A stretch of DNA of 64,000 nucleotides from UBA7672 sp965279085 (GCA_965279085.1 OZ257149.1:2170001-2234000), one strand, 5' to 3'. Shown: positions 50,874-60,146, counted from the stretch's first letter. The notes: generated from the letters alone by a model not told the origin. Numbers and translations are program-made.

Positions 50874-53045
50874 CTAGCTCGCCAGGGAAAGACGCGGTTG
50901 TGCGTCCGTCTCGGCATCCACGCGGCGTTCGCCCACGATGAAATCGACGTCGATGATCAGCGCCACGCGGCCATCGCCAAGGATGGTCGCCGCGGCGATG
51001 CTCTCGATGCGCTGGAAATTCTGTTCCAGCGATTTGATGACGACCTGACGCTGGCCCTGGATCGCGTCGACCAGAAGCGCGGCGCAGCCGCCGACTTCGG
51101 TTTCCACGAGCAGGACGACGCCGGTCGAGGGTTCGATCGGTTCGGAGCGCCAGCCGAGCGCCACGCCGACATCGATCAGCGGAACGATGGCGTCACGCAC
51201 GGCCAGCAGCATGCCGGAACCGAGGCGGCGGATATCGCTCTTCTTCGGCTTCAGCGTTTCGACGATGGCGGCCAGCGGCGCGATGAGCGTCTGCTCACCG
51301 ACCGAGACGACCATGCCGTCGAGCACGGCCAAGGTCAGCGGCAGGCTCATCGTGAAGGTCGAGCCCTGCCCGGCCTTGGAGGCGATGGAGATGCGGCCGC
51401 CGAGGGACTGGATCGAGCGCTTGACGACATCGAGACCGACGCCGCGGCCGGAGAGATCCGACACTTCCTTCGCGGTGGAGAAGCCCGGAGCGAAGATGAG
51501 GTTGTCGACTTCGTCGTCCGTCAGCGACTGGTCGGCGGAGATGACGCCGCGTTCGACGGCGAGTTCGCGGACGCGCTGGCGGTTGATGCCTTTGCCGTCG
51601 TCCGCCACTTCGATGACGATGCGGCCGGAGCGATGCAGCGCCGAGAGACGCACGGTGCCTTCGGGCGATTTACCCGCGGCGATACGGACATCCGGCGTTT
51701 CAAGGCCGTGGTCGATGGCGTTGCGCAGCATGTGCGTGATCGGATCGGAGAGGCGTTCGATCACGGTCTTGTCGACTTCCGTGCCTTCGCCTTCGGTGAC
51801 CAACTTCACCTGCTTGCCGGTCATCGACGCGGTTTCGCGGACGAGGCGCGGCATGCGCTGGAACACCGATTTCACGGGCTGCGCGCGGATGGCCATCACG
51901 CTGTCCTGGATTTCGCGCGTGAGCTGCTCGAGCGATTCGAGCGCAAGCTGCACGTTCGAGGCGCGCGTGAGATCAATCTCGCCAACGCGTTGGGCAAGCA
52001 TGGCCTGGTTAATGACCAGCTCGCCGACGAGGTCGATGAGCCGATCGACGCGCTCGAGATCGACTCGGATGGTCGGCGCGGCGACGGCCGCGGCTTCCTT
52101 TTTCGTGGTCTTGTCGCGAGGTGAAGAGTCCGCCGGCCCTTCCGCGGGTGGGACATCCCGCGGAAGAGGCTCGACGGCTGCAACCGCTGGCATTGGCGGA
52201 GAGGCTGGTGCCAGCGGCGGCAGATCCTGGATGGCAGGAAGAACGGGCAGCTCGGGCAGTTGCGGCAGAGCCATGGCGGCGGGAGCTTCCTGGGATATGG
52301 TGAGGTCGCAATCTCCGGCGACGAAATCGAACACGTCGCGGATGGCGGCTTCGCCTTCCTCGGTCATGACCGTAACGGTCCAACCGAGACAGGCTTCTTC
52401 GACGTTGAGCGCGTCGAAAGACGGCAGGGCCGAGGCGTCGAGAACCGTCTCGCACGCGCCAAGGCGCGCAAGTTCGCGGAGCAGCAGGACGGCGTCATTG
52501 CCCTTGGCGTAGGTCGACGAGCTCGGCTTGAAGGTGACGACCCAGCGCGGCGAGACGGCGGGCGCGCCAATCGCGACAGGCGCGAAGGCGACCGGGGTGA
52601 AGCCCCAGTCATCGGCTTCGCCAGCGGCAGCAGCCGCCGGACCGGACGCATGGCCTTCACCGGCGCCCCAGAAGGCTTCGAGGTCTTCGCTGACTTCGGC
52701 AACGCGCCCGGCGTCGACCGGCGTGTCCGCCTTGGCGGCCTGCACGAGATCCGCCAGAACGTCGGTGGCGCGCAGCATGACTTTCAACACGGCCTCATCG
52801 GCCTTCAGCGTGCCCGAGCGCACCTTGTCGAGCGTCGTCTCGAACGTGTGGGCGAAGCGCACGAGCGATTCGAGCCCGAACGCGCCCGCGCCGCCCTTCA
52901 CGGAGTGAACCGCGCGGAAGACGGCGTTGACCGTCTCGTCGTCGCCCTCTCCGGCCTGCAACGCGAGCAGACCGGCTTCGAGTTCGCCGAGCAGCTCTTC
53001 GCATTCCTGGAAGAAGGTGACCTTGATCTGTTCAAGCGTTTCCAT
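50874..53045 (-). CDS. cheA: chemotaxis sensor histidine kinase CheA
   Basis: A 723-residue kinase. The P1 domain phosphorylation site is His47 (FRAVHSVKGGAGAFG). P2-like CheY/B-binding residues lie in about 165-250. The dimerisation helices include RVDLERVDRLIDLVGELVIN. The ATPase domain shows NAIDHGLETPDVRI (N box) and SDLSGRGVGLDVV (G box). The CheW-like regulatory domain closes the protein (VVSVGEQTLIAPLAAIVET). It is encoded 12 bases after the first cheY stop. Confidence 0.97.
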   Translation of the reverse strand: METLEQIKVTFFQECEELLGELEAGLLALQAGEGDDETVNAVFRAVHSVKGGAGAFGLESLVRFAHTFETTLDKVRSGTLKADEAVLKVMLRATDVLADLVQAAKADTPVDAGRVAEVSEDLEAFWGAGEGHASGPAAAAAGEADDWGFTPVAFAPVAIGAPAVSPRWVVTFKPSSSTYAKGNDAVLLLRELARLGACETVLDASALPSFDALNVEEACLGWTVTVMTEEGEAAIRDVFDFVAGDCDLTISQEAPAAMALPQLPELPVLPAIQDLPPLAPASPPMPAVAAVEPLPRDVPPAEGPADSSPRDKTTKKEAAAVAAPTIRVDLERVDRLIDLVGELVINQAMLAQRVGEIDLTRASNVQLALESLEQLTREIQDSVMAIRAQPVKSVFQRMPRLVRETASMTGKQVKLVTEGEGTEVDKTVIERLSDPITHMLRNAIDHGLETPDVRIAAGKSPEGTVRLSALHRSGRIVIEVADDGKGINRQRVRELAVERGVISADQSLTDDEVDNLIFAPGFSTAKEVSDLSGRGVGLDVVKRSIQSLGGRISIASKAGQGSTFTMSLPLTLAVLDGMVVSVGEQTLIAPLAAIVETLKPKKSDIRRLGSGMLLAVRDAIVPLIDVGVALGWRSEPIEPSTGVVLLVETEVGGCAALLVDAIQGQRQVVIKSLEQNFQRIESIAAATILGDGRVALIIDVDFIVGERRVDAETDAQPRLSLAS

Positions 53046-53057
53046 GTCAGCTCCGCA

Positions 53058-53426
53058 TCATCCTGTGGTGACGCGGCGCACGGCGCGCAGCAGCGTGTCA
53101 GAGTTGAAGGGCTTCACGATCCAGCCGGACGCGCCGGCATTGCGGGCGCGCGCCTTCTTCTCGTCGCTGCTCTCGGTCGAGAGCACGAGGATCGGCGTGG
53201 CGCGATGCGCCGGATGCTGGCGCGCCTGGGTGATGAAACCGAAACCGTCGAGGCGCGGCATGTTGATGTCGGTGATGATCAGGTCGACATGACCGGCCTT
53301 GTCGAGCTGTTCGAGGCCTTCCTGGCCGTCGGCAGCCTGGATCGCGGTGTGCCCGGCGGCGCTGAGCGTCGCCAAGAGCATCTGCCGCATCACCCGCGAG
53401 TCATCGATGGTGAGGATCTTCAGCAT
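53058..53426 (-). CDS. cheY: chemotaxis response regulator CheY (first cheY)
   Basis: A 122-residue receiver: Asp8/Asp9 pocket (LTIDDSRVM), phosphoacceptor Asp53 (IITDINMPRLDG), Ser83/Thr84 in LVLSTESSDE and Lys105 in WIVKPFN. Starts inside the last codons of the STAS gene (7-base overlap). Corresponds by position to CheYI of Caulobacter. Confidence 0.95.
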   Translation of the reverse strand: MLKILTIDDSRVMRQMLLATLSAAGHTAIQAADGQEGLEQLDKAGHVDLIITDINMPRLDGFGFITQARQHPAHRATPILVLSTESSDEKKARARNAGASGWIVKPFNSDTLLRAVRRVTTG

Positions 53427-53698
53427 GCTTCGATTCCCGGCAGGAGATGTTGGGCGCCCATCAGGCGTGCGTCATTGCGGGCGGCGTCGGTCGGATGCAC
53501 GAGGCGGAACGGATGGCCGGCGGCCTTCCACGCTTCGGCGGCCGCCAAGAGGACCTGCAGGCACAGCCCACCAATGCGCTCGACTTTCGAGACATCGAGA
53601 TCGAGGGGCGATCCGGCCTGCGCCTGGATGTTCGCCTTCAGTTCGGCGGCGGCCTTCAGGTCGAGAATGGCCGGGAGGGTGATGGTGTTGGCGGTCAT
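53420..53698 (-). CDS. STAS-domain protein (cheX in the Caulobacter operon)
   Basis: A 92-residue single STAS domain (ILDLKAAAELKANIQAQAG, DLDVSKVERIGGLCLQVLLAA). The usual phosphorylatable Ser/Thr position within SKVERIGGLC is replaced by Gly, so regulation may not be by phosphorylation. Located between the second mcp gene and cheY, matching the cheX position of Caulobacter. Its start lies 2 bases from the mcp stop, and its stop overlaps cheY. Confidence 0.85.
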   Translation of the reverse strand: MTANTITLPAILDLKAAAELKANIQAQAGSPLDLDVSKVERIGGLCLQVLLAAAEAWKAAGHPFRLVHPTDAARNDARLMGAQHLLPGIEAC

Positions 53699-53700
53699 GA

Positions 53701-55491
53701 TCAGCGGCCCCGGTTGATGCGGACGGCGAGCGCAGCGACACGCTCCTGCTGGGCGGCCACGGGATTGTGCGCGGAGCCGACCCGGAATTTCGACACGAGG
53801 GCGGTGAGCGCGTCGGCTTCGCCGGCGAGCGAGTGGGAGGCGGCGGTCGACTGTTCGACCATCGCGGCGTTCTGCTGGGTCACCTGGTCCATCTGGTTGA
53901 CGGCGGTGTTCACTTCCGCGAGGCCGGACGACTGCTCCTGCGTCGAGGCGGAGATTTCGGAAACCAGCGTCGAGATCTCGGCGACCTTCACCACGATCTG
54001 CTGCAGCGCCTCGCCGGTCTTGTTGACCAGTGTCACGCCGTCCTCGACCTGTTCGGTCGAGGCATGGATGAGCGTCTTGATCTCTTTCGCAGCATCGGAC
54101 GAGCGTTGCGCCAGCGCGCGAACTTCCGACGCGACGACCGCGAAGCCGCGGCCGGCTTCCCCTGCCCGTGCGGCTTCGACGCCGGCGTTGAGGGCAAGCA
54201 GGTTGGTCTGGAAGGCGATCTCGTCGATCACGCCGATGATCTGGGAGATTTTGCGGGAGGAGCCCTCGATCTCGCCCATCGCGGCGACGGCGCTGCGCAC
54301 GACTTCGCCGGAGCGCTGGGCCTCTTCTTTTGCCTGGCCGACAACCACGTTGGCCTGGCGGGCGCCGTCGGCGGTCTTGCGGACGGTCGCGGTGATCTCA
54401 TCGAGGGCAGCGGCGGTTTCCTCGAGCGAGGCGGCCTGCTGTTCGGTGCGTTTCGACAGGTCGTCAGCGGCATGCGAGATTTCCGAGGCGGCGGTTTTCA
54501 CGCCGCCGGAGTTCTCGTTGATACCGCGCATGGCGGCCTGCAGCTTGTCCATCGCGGCGTTGAAGTCGCGCTTGAGCTGCTCGTAGGCAGCCGGTACGTC
54601 CTGTTCGAGCCTGTAGGTCAGGTCGCCGTCGGCGAGGCGCGACACGCCGGCGCCGAAGCTGCCGTTGACGATGGCTTCGTTCTTGATCTGTGAGGCCTTC
54701 TGGGCTTCACGGTGATCGATGGCGGCCTGCTTGAAGGCGGCGAGGGCCGCGCCCATTTCGCCGATTTCGTCGCCGCGGCCGACATAAGGCGCCTCGACCG
54801 ATTCATCGCCATGCGCCAGCCGCGTCATCGCTTCCGTGATTGTCTTGACCGGCTTGATGAACAGGCGGCTGATCCCGACGGCCAGCAGGCCAGCGATCAC
54901 AATACCCAGCAGGATCACGACGCCGATCATGATCGTCGCGATGCTAGCGTTGGCGTTCGCGGTGACCACGCTGGCTTCCGCATCGGCGGCCATAACGTTG
55001 GTGACTTCTTCCATGGCGCCTTCGAGCGCCTCGAACTGCTTCATGAAGGCAGGCAGACCGGCCATGGCGTTGGCTGGATCGGTCTCGGCCAGCGAGACCA
55101 GACGTTCGGCGGCAGCGACGTAGTCGTTCAGGGGCTGCTCGACGCCGGTCAGCGCGGCGCGGATCTCGTCGGAAACCTTCAGCTCGGCTTCGTGCGCGAT
55201 CTGGGCGCGAAAGTTGTCGGCGTGCTCTTTCAGGCTGGTCTTCACGTCGGCGCTGGAGATGCCCGACTCAGGCGTCAGCGCTGTCAGGGCAGCCAGCACA
55301 TCGGCGCGCAGGGCGTCGTGCATCATGTCCGCCGTCAGGTGCGAGCGGAGCATGTCGCCGTCCGTCGCACTGTCGGTCAGCGAGGCGGTGAGCGTCGTCG
55401 TGCTCCAGTAGTTGGCGCCGCCGCATACGGCGACGAGCGCGAACATGGAAACAGCGCCGGCTAACGCCTTCTGGTTGAGTGTCCTGAGCAT
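53701..55491 (-). CDS. methyl-accepting chemotaxis protein (operon-internal, second mcp)
   Basis: About 596 residues from the ATG giving MLRTLNQKALAGAVSM, with AGGGGACA just ahead. Membrane helices lie near residues 10-30 and about 185-212 (IMIGVVILLGIVIAGLLAVG), with a periplasmic helical domain between them, followed by HAMP-like segments and the conserved signalling hairpin (EIAFQTNLLALNAGVEAARAG, FAVVASEVRALAQRSSDAAKEI). Ends in INRGR and lacks a C-terminal CheR-docking pentapeptide. Very similar in the signalling half to the first mcp gene of the operon. Confidence 0.94.
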   Translation of the reverse strand: MLRTLNQKALAGAVSMFALVAVCGGANYWSTTTLTASLTDSATDGDMLRSHLTADMMHDALRADVLAALTALTPESGISSADVKTSLKEHADNFRAQIAHEAELKVSDEIRAALTGVEQPLNDYVAAAERLVSLAETDPANAMAGLPAFMKQFEALEGAMEEVTNVMAADAEASVVTANANASIATIMIGVVILLGIVIAGLLAVGISRLFIKPVKTITEAMTRLAHGDESVEAPYVGRGDEIGEMGAALAAFKQAAIDHREAQKASQIKNEAIVNGSFGAGVSRLADGDLTYRLEQDVPAAYEQLKRDFNAAMDKLQAAMRGINENSGGVKTAASEISHAADDLSKRTEQQAASLEETAAALDEITATVRKTADGARQANVVVGQAKEEAQRSGEVVRSAVAAMGEIEGSSRKISQIIGVIDEIAFQTNLLALNAGVEAARAGEAGRGFAVVASEVRALAQRSSDAAKEIKTLIHASTEQVEDGVTLVNKTGEALQQIVVKVAEISTLVSEISASTQEQSSGLAEVNTAVNQMDQVTQQNAAMVEQSTAASHSLAGEADALTALVSKFRVGSAHNPVAAQQERVAALAVRINRGR

Positions 55492-55516
55492 CGAAATGTC
55501 CCCTGCGGCTTTCTGC

Positions 55517-56743
55517 CTAGTAGTCGAGCATGACCCGGAGCGTCGCGACGACGACCGCATCGCGTGTCTCGTCGGCGCCCGGGTTGTGAATGAATTGAAG
55601 GTCTGGCTGCAGCGTAAGATTCTCGCCGATCTTGTCGGCGTAGGTGATTTCGATCGCGGACTCGCCGTTGGCGGGCGAGTTGCCGAGATCGCGCTCGTTG
55701 GCGCGATGGCGTGAGTTCACAAGCCCCTGGTTGAGGCCGAAGGAGAAGGACGAGTCCGGGCGCCCGGCGAACACGGGCGAGGCAAGAACGCCAGCCTGCC
55801 AGCCGCCGGCGTAGGACGTGGTGTGGCCTTCGGACGTGCCAGCGCGCGCGAAACCGAGGAGCGTCGTGTCGCCGAACGACGCCAGCGGACCTTCGACGCT
55901 GGCGTAGACGCCGCGCGCACGGCGCAGCAACGGAGCGCAGAAGCTGTCGGTGTCGCGGATGTCTTCCTGGTCTTCCGTGTAGGTCCAGGCGCCGAGGCGA
56001 ACCTGCATGGGACCGGAGTGGACCCACTCGCCGATCAGCAGCGCGCCATTGTCGAACGAGAGATCGACGCCGCCCGGATCACCGAGCACGCCGGCGCTAG
56101 CGTTGAGCACCGCGCCCTGGATGCGCTGGCCTTCAGCGACATCCCAGCGGCCGCGAAGCGCGAGCGCCGTGGACGGGAAGATCGACGGACCGTTCGGGCC
56201 GGTGGCGGCAAGTTCGGAGCCGATGCCGAAAGCAGGCGCGATCAGGAGGCCGGCCGCTTCAGTCTGGTAGAATTCGCTGTTGAGGTCATAGAGACCGGCC
56301 AGCACGCTGGCCTGCCCTTCGGCGAATTCCTGCTCCAGCCAGAGTTGGTAGATTTTGGCGCGCGGACGCGCCACTTCGATGTTGTTGACGCCCTGCAGCG
56401 TGCCCGCAATGTCGTTCGGCACGGCGCCGGCGTTCGACAGCAGGTGGCCGTACACCTTCGCGCCCGACCAGCCGAAGAGTTTCTCAAGCGAGGCCTCGGC
56501 CGTGATCTCGATGTTGTCGAGATAGCGTCCGCTCTCGCTCGTGCCGCCCGAGACAACGCCGACGATGTCGCCCTTGTAGCCGAAACTGAAGGTGACCGCG
56601 TCAGCGCCTTCTTCGTCGTTCGCTTCAGGCGGAGCTTCCTGCGCCCAGGCTTGCGGTTGCGCTTCTGAAGCCGCGATCAGGCCGAAGGTGAACAGGACGG
56701 CTGCGGCGCCGCACTTCAGTGTAAAACCGATGCAGGGGTTCAT
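55517..56743 (-). CDS. OprB-type carbohydrate porin embedded in the chemotaxis operon
   Basis: A 408-residue outer-membrane beta-barrel with a Sec signal ending near AQPQAWA. Barrel strands such as VTFSFGYKGDIVGVVSGGT, YLDNIEITAEASLEKLFGW and KIYQLWLEQEFAEGQASVLAG match OprB (carbohydrate-selective porin). The C terminus ends in VVVATLRVMLDY with the usual aromatic last residue. It starts 2 bases after the first mcp stop and ends 25 bases before the second mcp start, so it is part of the operon. A porin inside a che operon is unusual. Confidence 0.88.
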   Translation of the reverse strand: MNPCIGFTLKCGAAAVLFTFGLIAASEAQPQAWAQEAPPEANDEEGADAVTFSFGYKGDIVGVVSGGTSESGRYLDNIEITAEASLEKLFGWSGAKVYGHLLSNAGAVPNDIAGTLQGVNNIEVARPRAKIYQLWLEQEFAEGQASVLAGLYDLNSEFYQTEAAGLLIAPAFGIGSELAATGPNGPSIFPSTALALRGRWDVAEGQRIQGAVLNASAGVLGDPGGVDLSFDNGALLIGEWVHSGPMQVRLGAWTYTEDQEDIRDTDSFCAPLLRRARGVYASVEGPLASFGDTTLLGFARAGTSEGHTTSYAGGWQAGVLASPVFAGRPDSSFSFGLNQGLVNSRHRANERDLGNSPANGESAIEITYADKIGENLTLQPDLQFIHNPGADETRDAVVVATLRVMLDY

Positions 56744-56745
56744 GA

Positions 56746-58638
56746 CTAGAAGTTTTCCCAGCTGTCTTCGTCGCTTTCAGCGACGGGCTTGAGCGCGGCG
56801 TTCCCGTGCGTCGGCAGGGCGCGCGGAGCGGAAGTGCGCGCTGCGGCGGGACGTTTGGCCGCGGGCTTCGCAGCGGAGCGAGCGGCCGGAGCGGCGGCGC
56901 CGATGTCGAACTTCGAGGCGAGTTCGGAGAGTTCGCCGGCTTCTTTCGCCAGCGAGTGAGAGGCGGCGGTCGATTCCTCGACCATCGCGGCGTTCTGCTG
57001 GGTCACCTGGTCCATCTGGTTGACCGCGGTGTTGACCTGCGCGAGGCCGGACGACTGCTCCTGCGTCGAGGCGGAGATTTCCGACACGAGGCTGGAGATC
57101 TCGGCGACCTTCGTCACGATCTTCTGCAGCGCTTCGCCGGTGAGGTTCACCAGTTCGACGCCGCTTTCGACCTGCTGCGAGGAAGCGTTGATCAGCGTCT
57201 TGATCTCTTTCGCGGCGTCGGACGAACGTTGGGCGAGCGCACGGACTTCCGAGGCGACGACCGCGAAGCCTCGGCCAGCCTCGCCTGCCCGGGCGGCCTC
57301 GACGCCGGCGTTGAGGGCGAGCAGGTTGGTCTGGAAGGCGATCTCGTCGATCACGCCGATGATCTGCGCGATCTGGCGGGACGATTTCTCGATCTCGCCC
57401 ATGGCGGAGACCGCTTTGCGAACGACCTCACCCGAGCGCTCGGCTTCGCCTTTGGTGTCGCCCACGACCGAGTTGGCCTGGCGGGCGCCGTCGGCGGTTT
57501 TCTTGACCGTCGCGGTGATCTCGTCGAGAGCAGCGGCGGTTTCCTCGAGCGAGGCGGCCTGCTGTTCGGTGCGTTTCGACAGGTCGTCAGCGGCGTGGCT
57601 GATCTCGTCGGCGCCGGAGCGGATGCCCTGCACGTTCGCGATGATGACTTTCATCGCATCCTGAAGCTGGCTGACCGCGGCGTTGAAGTCGTCGCGTACC
57701 TTCCGGTATTCAGGAGACACCTCGGCGTCGAAGCGGGCGGTGAGGATGCCGCGCGACAGGTCGGCGAGACCGTTCGACAGCGTTTCGACGACCATGGCCT
57801 GCTGGCGGGCGGCTTCTTTCGCCGCGGCTTCCATCGCTTCCTTCTCGATGGCGGCCTGCTTGAAGATGTCGAGCGCCTCGGCCATCTCACCGATTTCGTC
57901 GCCCTGCCCCTTGGCCGGGATGACGATCGTGTTGTCGCCCTTGGCGAGGCGGCGCATCGCGTCCGTCATCTGGACGACAGGGCGCGCGATGCCGCGCGAC
58001 AACAGCCAGCCCATCAGGGCCGAGATCAGCACCGCCAGGGCGGCTCCGATTGCCAACACGACGTAGGATTTGGCGACTTCCTCGTTGGCGTGTTTCTCAA
58101 AAGCGGCAAGCTGGGCGCTTTCGTTCTCCGCGAACGCGGCGACGGATTCCCGCGTCGCGAACAGGCGCGCGGTGCCGGCGATCTCGGCGCGCGCCGCATC
58201 GATGGTCAGCGGGTCGCGGGCCTGGTTGATGGCGGCGTCCGCCTGCGCCTTGAACGTTTCGATCGCTTCCTTGATCGGTTCCAGCAGCTTGCGGTCGTTG
58301 GGGTCGCGCACATTCCCGTCGAGCTCGGCGAAAATGGCGTCAAGAGTCTTCAGCTTTTCGTGGAAGCCCACCTTGGCGTCGAGGAAGCTCGGGTCGCCGG
58401 AAGCGACGAAGCCGCGCATCGAGTTCTGGACGTCGACGGCGCCCGCAAGGACGGCCTCGACCTGGTTGACAATGTCGCCCGATCGCTTGGCTTGCGCGGT
58501 CGCCTCGTCGACCGACTGGTTCGCCATGAAGACGAACGAGTTCGAGATGCCCACGGTCGCGACGACGATGCCGAAGGCGAGCAGGAGCTTGCGGGAGATT
58601 TTGAGGTTGAGGCGGCGGCGGGCAGTCACTGGCGGCAT
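56746..58638 (-). CDS. methyl-accepting chemotaxis protein with C-terminal SWENF (first mcp)
   Basis: 630 residues. TM1 near residues 18-38 (LLLAFGIVVATVGISNSFVF), a periplasmic four-helix domain (residues 40-190, CHASE3-like), TM2 near 190-212 (SYVVLAIGAALAVLISALMG), HAMP, a second HAMP-like block, and the signalling tip in AFQTNLLALNAGVEAARAG. The last residues are DSWENF: SWENF fits the CheR-docking pentapeptide pattern. Start: the SD (GGAG) directly abuts the first ATG, so the GTG three codons in (58629) with 9 bases of spacing may be used. First gene of the chemotaxis operon. Confidence 0.94.
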   Translation of the reverse strand: MPPVTARRRLNLKISRKLLLAFGIVVATVGISNSFVFMANQSVDEATAQAKRSGDIVNQVEAVLAGAVDVQNSMRGFVASGDPSFLDAKVGFHEKLKTLDAIFAELDGNVRDPNDRKLLEPIKEAIETFKAQADAAINQARDPLTIDAARAEIAGTARLFATRESVAAFAENESAQLAAFEKHANEEVAKSYVVLAIGAALAVLISALMGWLLSRGIARPVVQMTDAMRRLAKGDNTIVIPAKGQGDEIGEMAEALDIFKQAAIEKEAMEAAAKEAARQQAMVVETLSNGLADLSRGILTARFDAEVSPEYRKVRDDFNAAVSQLQDAMKVIIANVQGIRSGADEISHAADDLSKRTEQQAASLEETAAALDEITATVKKTADGARQANSVVGDTKGEAERSGEVVRKAVSAMGEIEKSSRQIAQIIGVIDEIAFQTNLLALNAGVEAARAGEAGRGFAVVASEVRALAQRSSDAAKEIKTLINASSQQVESGVELVNLTGEALQKIVTKVAEISSLVSEISASTQEQSSGLAQVNTAVNQMDQVTQQNAAMVEESTAASHSLAKEAGELSELASKFDIGAAAPAARSAAKPAAKRPAAARTSAPRALPTHGNAALKPVAESDEDSWENF

Positions 58639-58654
58639 CTCCGGTGTCAGAATG

Positions 58655-58672
58655 GAGAGAAAAATTTCTCTC
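58655..58672. promoter_or_regulatory. perfect palindrome upstream of the mcp operon
   Basis: GAGAGAAA-AA-TTTCTCTC, an 8-bp perfect inverted repeat 17 bases ahead of the mcp ATG. It shares the GAGAAA/TTTCTC words with the region upstream of the OprP-like porin, so it may be an operator for the XRE-cupin regulator. Confidence 0.6.
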
Positions 58673-58717
58673 GACCGGATGCTTTTTCTCGCACATTGCT
58701 AAAATCTAAGTTAAAAC

Positions 58718-58727
58718 AGAGAATAAC
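58718..58727. promoter_or_regulatory. AGAGAATAAC element shared by two divergent promoters
   Basis: AGAGAATAAC occurs here in the intergenic region between the mcp operon and the MASE1-PAS gene. The identical ten bases occur at 60829-60838, 37 bases before the porin start. The element could bind the XRE-cupin regulator encoded in between. Confidence 0.55.
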
Positions 58728-58790
58728 GATTGGTTTCTCAAATGCGGCGTTGAGACCGCTGAGGAAACGAGCGCCTGGGAGGTGGGTCGG

Positions 58791-60146
58791 ATGAGTTTGT
58801 CACGGGCATTGCCAGTGACAGCCGCTTTGCGGGACAGTGCCGTCTTGGGACCGGGCGAGACATCCTTGAAAGCTGCCGTACGCGCGTTCGTCTACGCCTT
58901 GCTCTTCGTCGTTGCGATGGAGGGCGTGATCCAGCTTGCGCGCTTCGGCGAGGACGTAACGGCCATCTGGCTCGCCGCCGCGGTGCTGGCATGGGCGCTG
59001 ATTTCCTCGCCGACAAAGGACTGGGCGTTGATCATCGGCTTCGCGACGGCCGGTCATATCCTGCGCGCCATCTACTACCAGGATCAGCCAGCGACCGAGG
59101 CCGTCTATCTCCTCGCCAACATCGGAGGCCCTGTGGCGTGCGCGGCGCTGATGCGCTGGCAGGACGTCAATCTCGAATTCGAGGATCGCGGCGCTGTACT
59201 CCGCTTCCTGCTGATCTGCGGCATCGCCGGCCCGGCGATCTCCGCGATCATCGTCGCGATAGGCGCCAGCGTCGATCCGACGCGCTTCCAGCTTGAGGAT
59301 CTCGGCGCGTGGTTCCTCGCCGATGCGTTGAGCTATGTCGTTTTCCTGCCCGTGCTCAAGAGCATCGCCAGCGGCGGGTGGCGCAGCCTGCTCGCGCCAG
59401 CCCTCCGCACAAAGACATTTGTGCTGTTCGGTATCCTCGTCGCAGCGCTGGTGGCCGAGTGGTTCATGCCGGCGGAGCTGAGGCGTTCTTTTCCGATCTT
59501 GCTGATCCCCTATCTGATCTTCATGGCGTTCGAACTCGGCATGGCCGGGGCGCGCGGAGCAATCGTCGTTTCGACCGTCGGCCTGCTCGCCTATGCACTC
59601 TTCGCATCGGAGATCGGACGGCGCGGCCTGCCGGCGACCGAGTACATCTTCTCGGTGCAGATCTATCTCGCCGCCATGGTCGCCTGCATCCTGCCCCTGG
59701 CAGCAGCATTGGCCGAGAAACAAAGGCTTTACGAGGCGGCGTCCGATGCGCTGAGCGATGCGCAATCGGCCTGGGGCGAGCTGATCGCGGCGGAGGCGCA
59801 CTATCGGCTGGTAGCAGACAATTCGCGCGACATGGTGATGCGCGTCGGCCTCGATGGCGCCGTGCTGTTCGCCTCGCCCGCCTGCCGCTATCTGTCCGCC
59901 GACACACATGAACTCGAAGGCCAGGAGCTTCACGATCTTGTGCATCCCGACGATGCCGCACGCGTTCGCGACGAGATCAAGGCCTTCATCGATGCGGACA
60001 TGCTTGACCACCCCACGACAATCCGCGCACGACTGAAACCTGTGGGGGGTGACTGGCATACGTTCGACATCGTCTCCACGCTCGTCGCTTCGCGTGGCCG
60101 CGATCCAGAGGAAATCATCGCCGTGCTGCGCGAGGTCCAGACATGA
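58791..60146 (+). CDS. MASE1-PAS membrane sensor without output domain (proximal copy)
   Basis: 451 residues from the ATG giving MSLSRALPV, with GGGAGG 8 bases ahead; a GTG three codons earlier is also open. Residues 30-310 are MASE1 (QLARFGEDVTAIWLAAAVL, SPTKDWALIIGFATAGHIL, AWFLADALSYVVFLPVLKS). The linker (AEKQRLYEAASDALSDAQSAW) and PAS domain (YRLVADNSRDMVMRVGLDG, LFASPACRYLSADTHELEG) are the same design as the paralogue at 44.8 kb. It ends without a GGDEF, EAL or kinase domain. Its stop overlaps the next gene (ATGA), linking it to the XRE-cupin regulator. It is divergent from the mcp operon. Confidence 0.88.
   Translation: MSLSRALPVTAALRDSAVLGPGETSLKAAVRAFVYALLFVVAMEGVIQLARFGEDVTAIWLAAAVLAWALISSPTKDWALIIGFATAGHILRAIYYQDQPATEAVYLLANIGGPVACAALMRWQDVNLEFEDRGAVLRFLLICGIAGPAISAIIVAIGASVDPTRFQLEDLGAWFLADALSYVVFLPVLKSIASGGWRSLLAPALRTKTFVLFGILVAALVAEWFMPAELRRSFPILLIPYLIFMAFELGMAGARGAIVVSTVGLLAYALFASEIGRRGLPATEYIFSVQIYLAAMVACILPLAAALAEKQRLYEAASDALSDAQSAWGELIAAEAHYRLVADNSRDMVMRVGLDGAVLFASPACRYLSADTHELEGQELHDLVHPDDAARVRDEIKAFIDADMLDHPTTIRARLKPVGGDWHTFDIVSTLVASRGRDPEEIIAVLREVQT

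Noticed and set aside
50784..52124. Plus-strand open frame of about 450 codons
   Set aside because: Antisense to cheA and the cheW start, no recognisable protein.
56806..58794. Plus-strand open frame of about 660 codons
   Set aside because: Antisense to the first mcp gene; translation is Gly/Arg-rich with no family resemblance.
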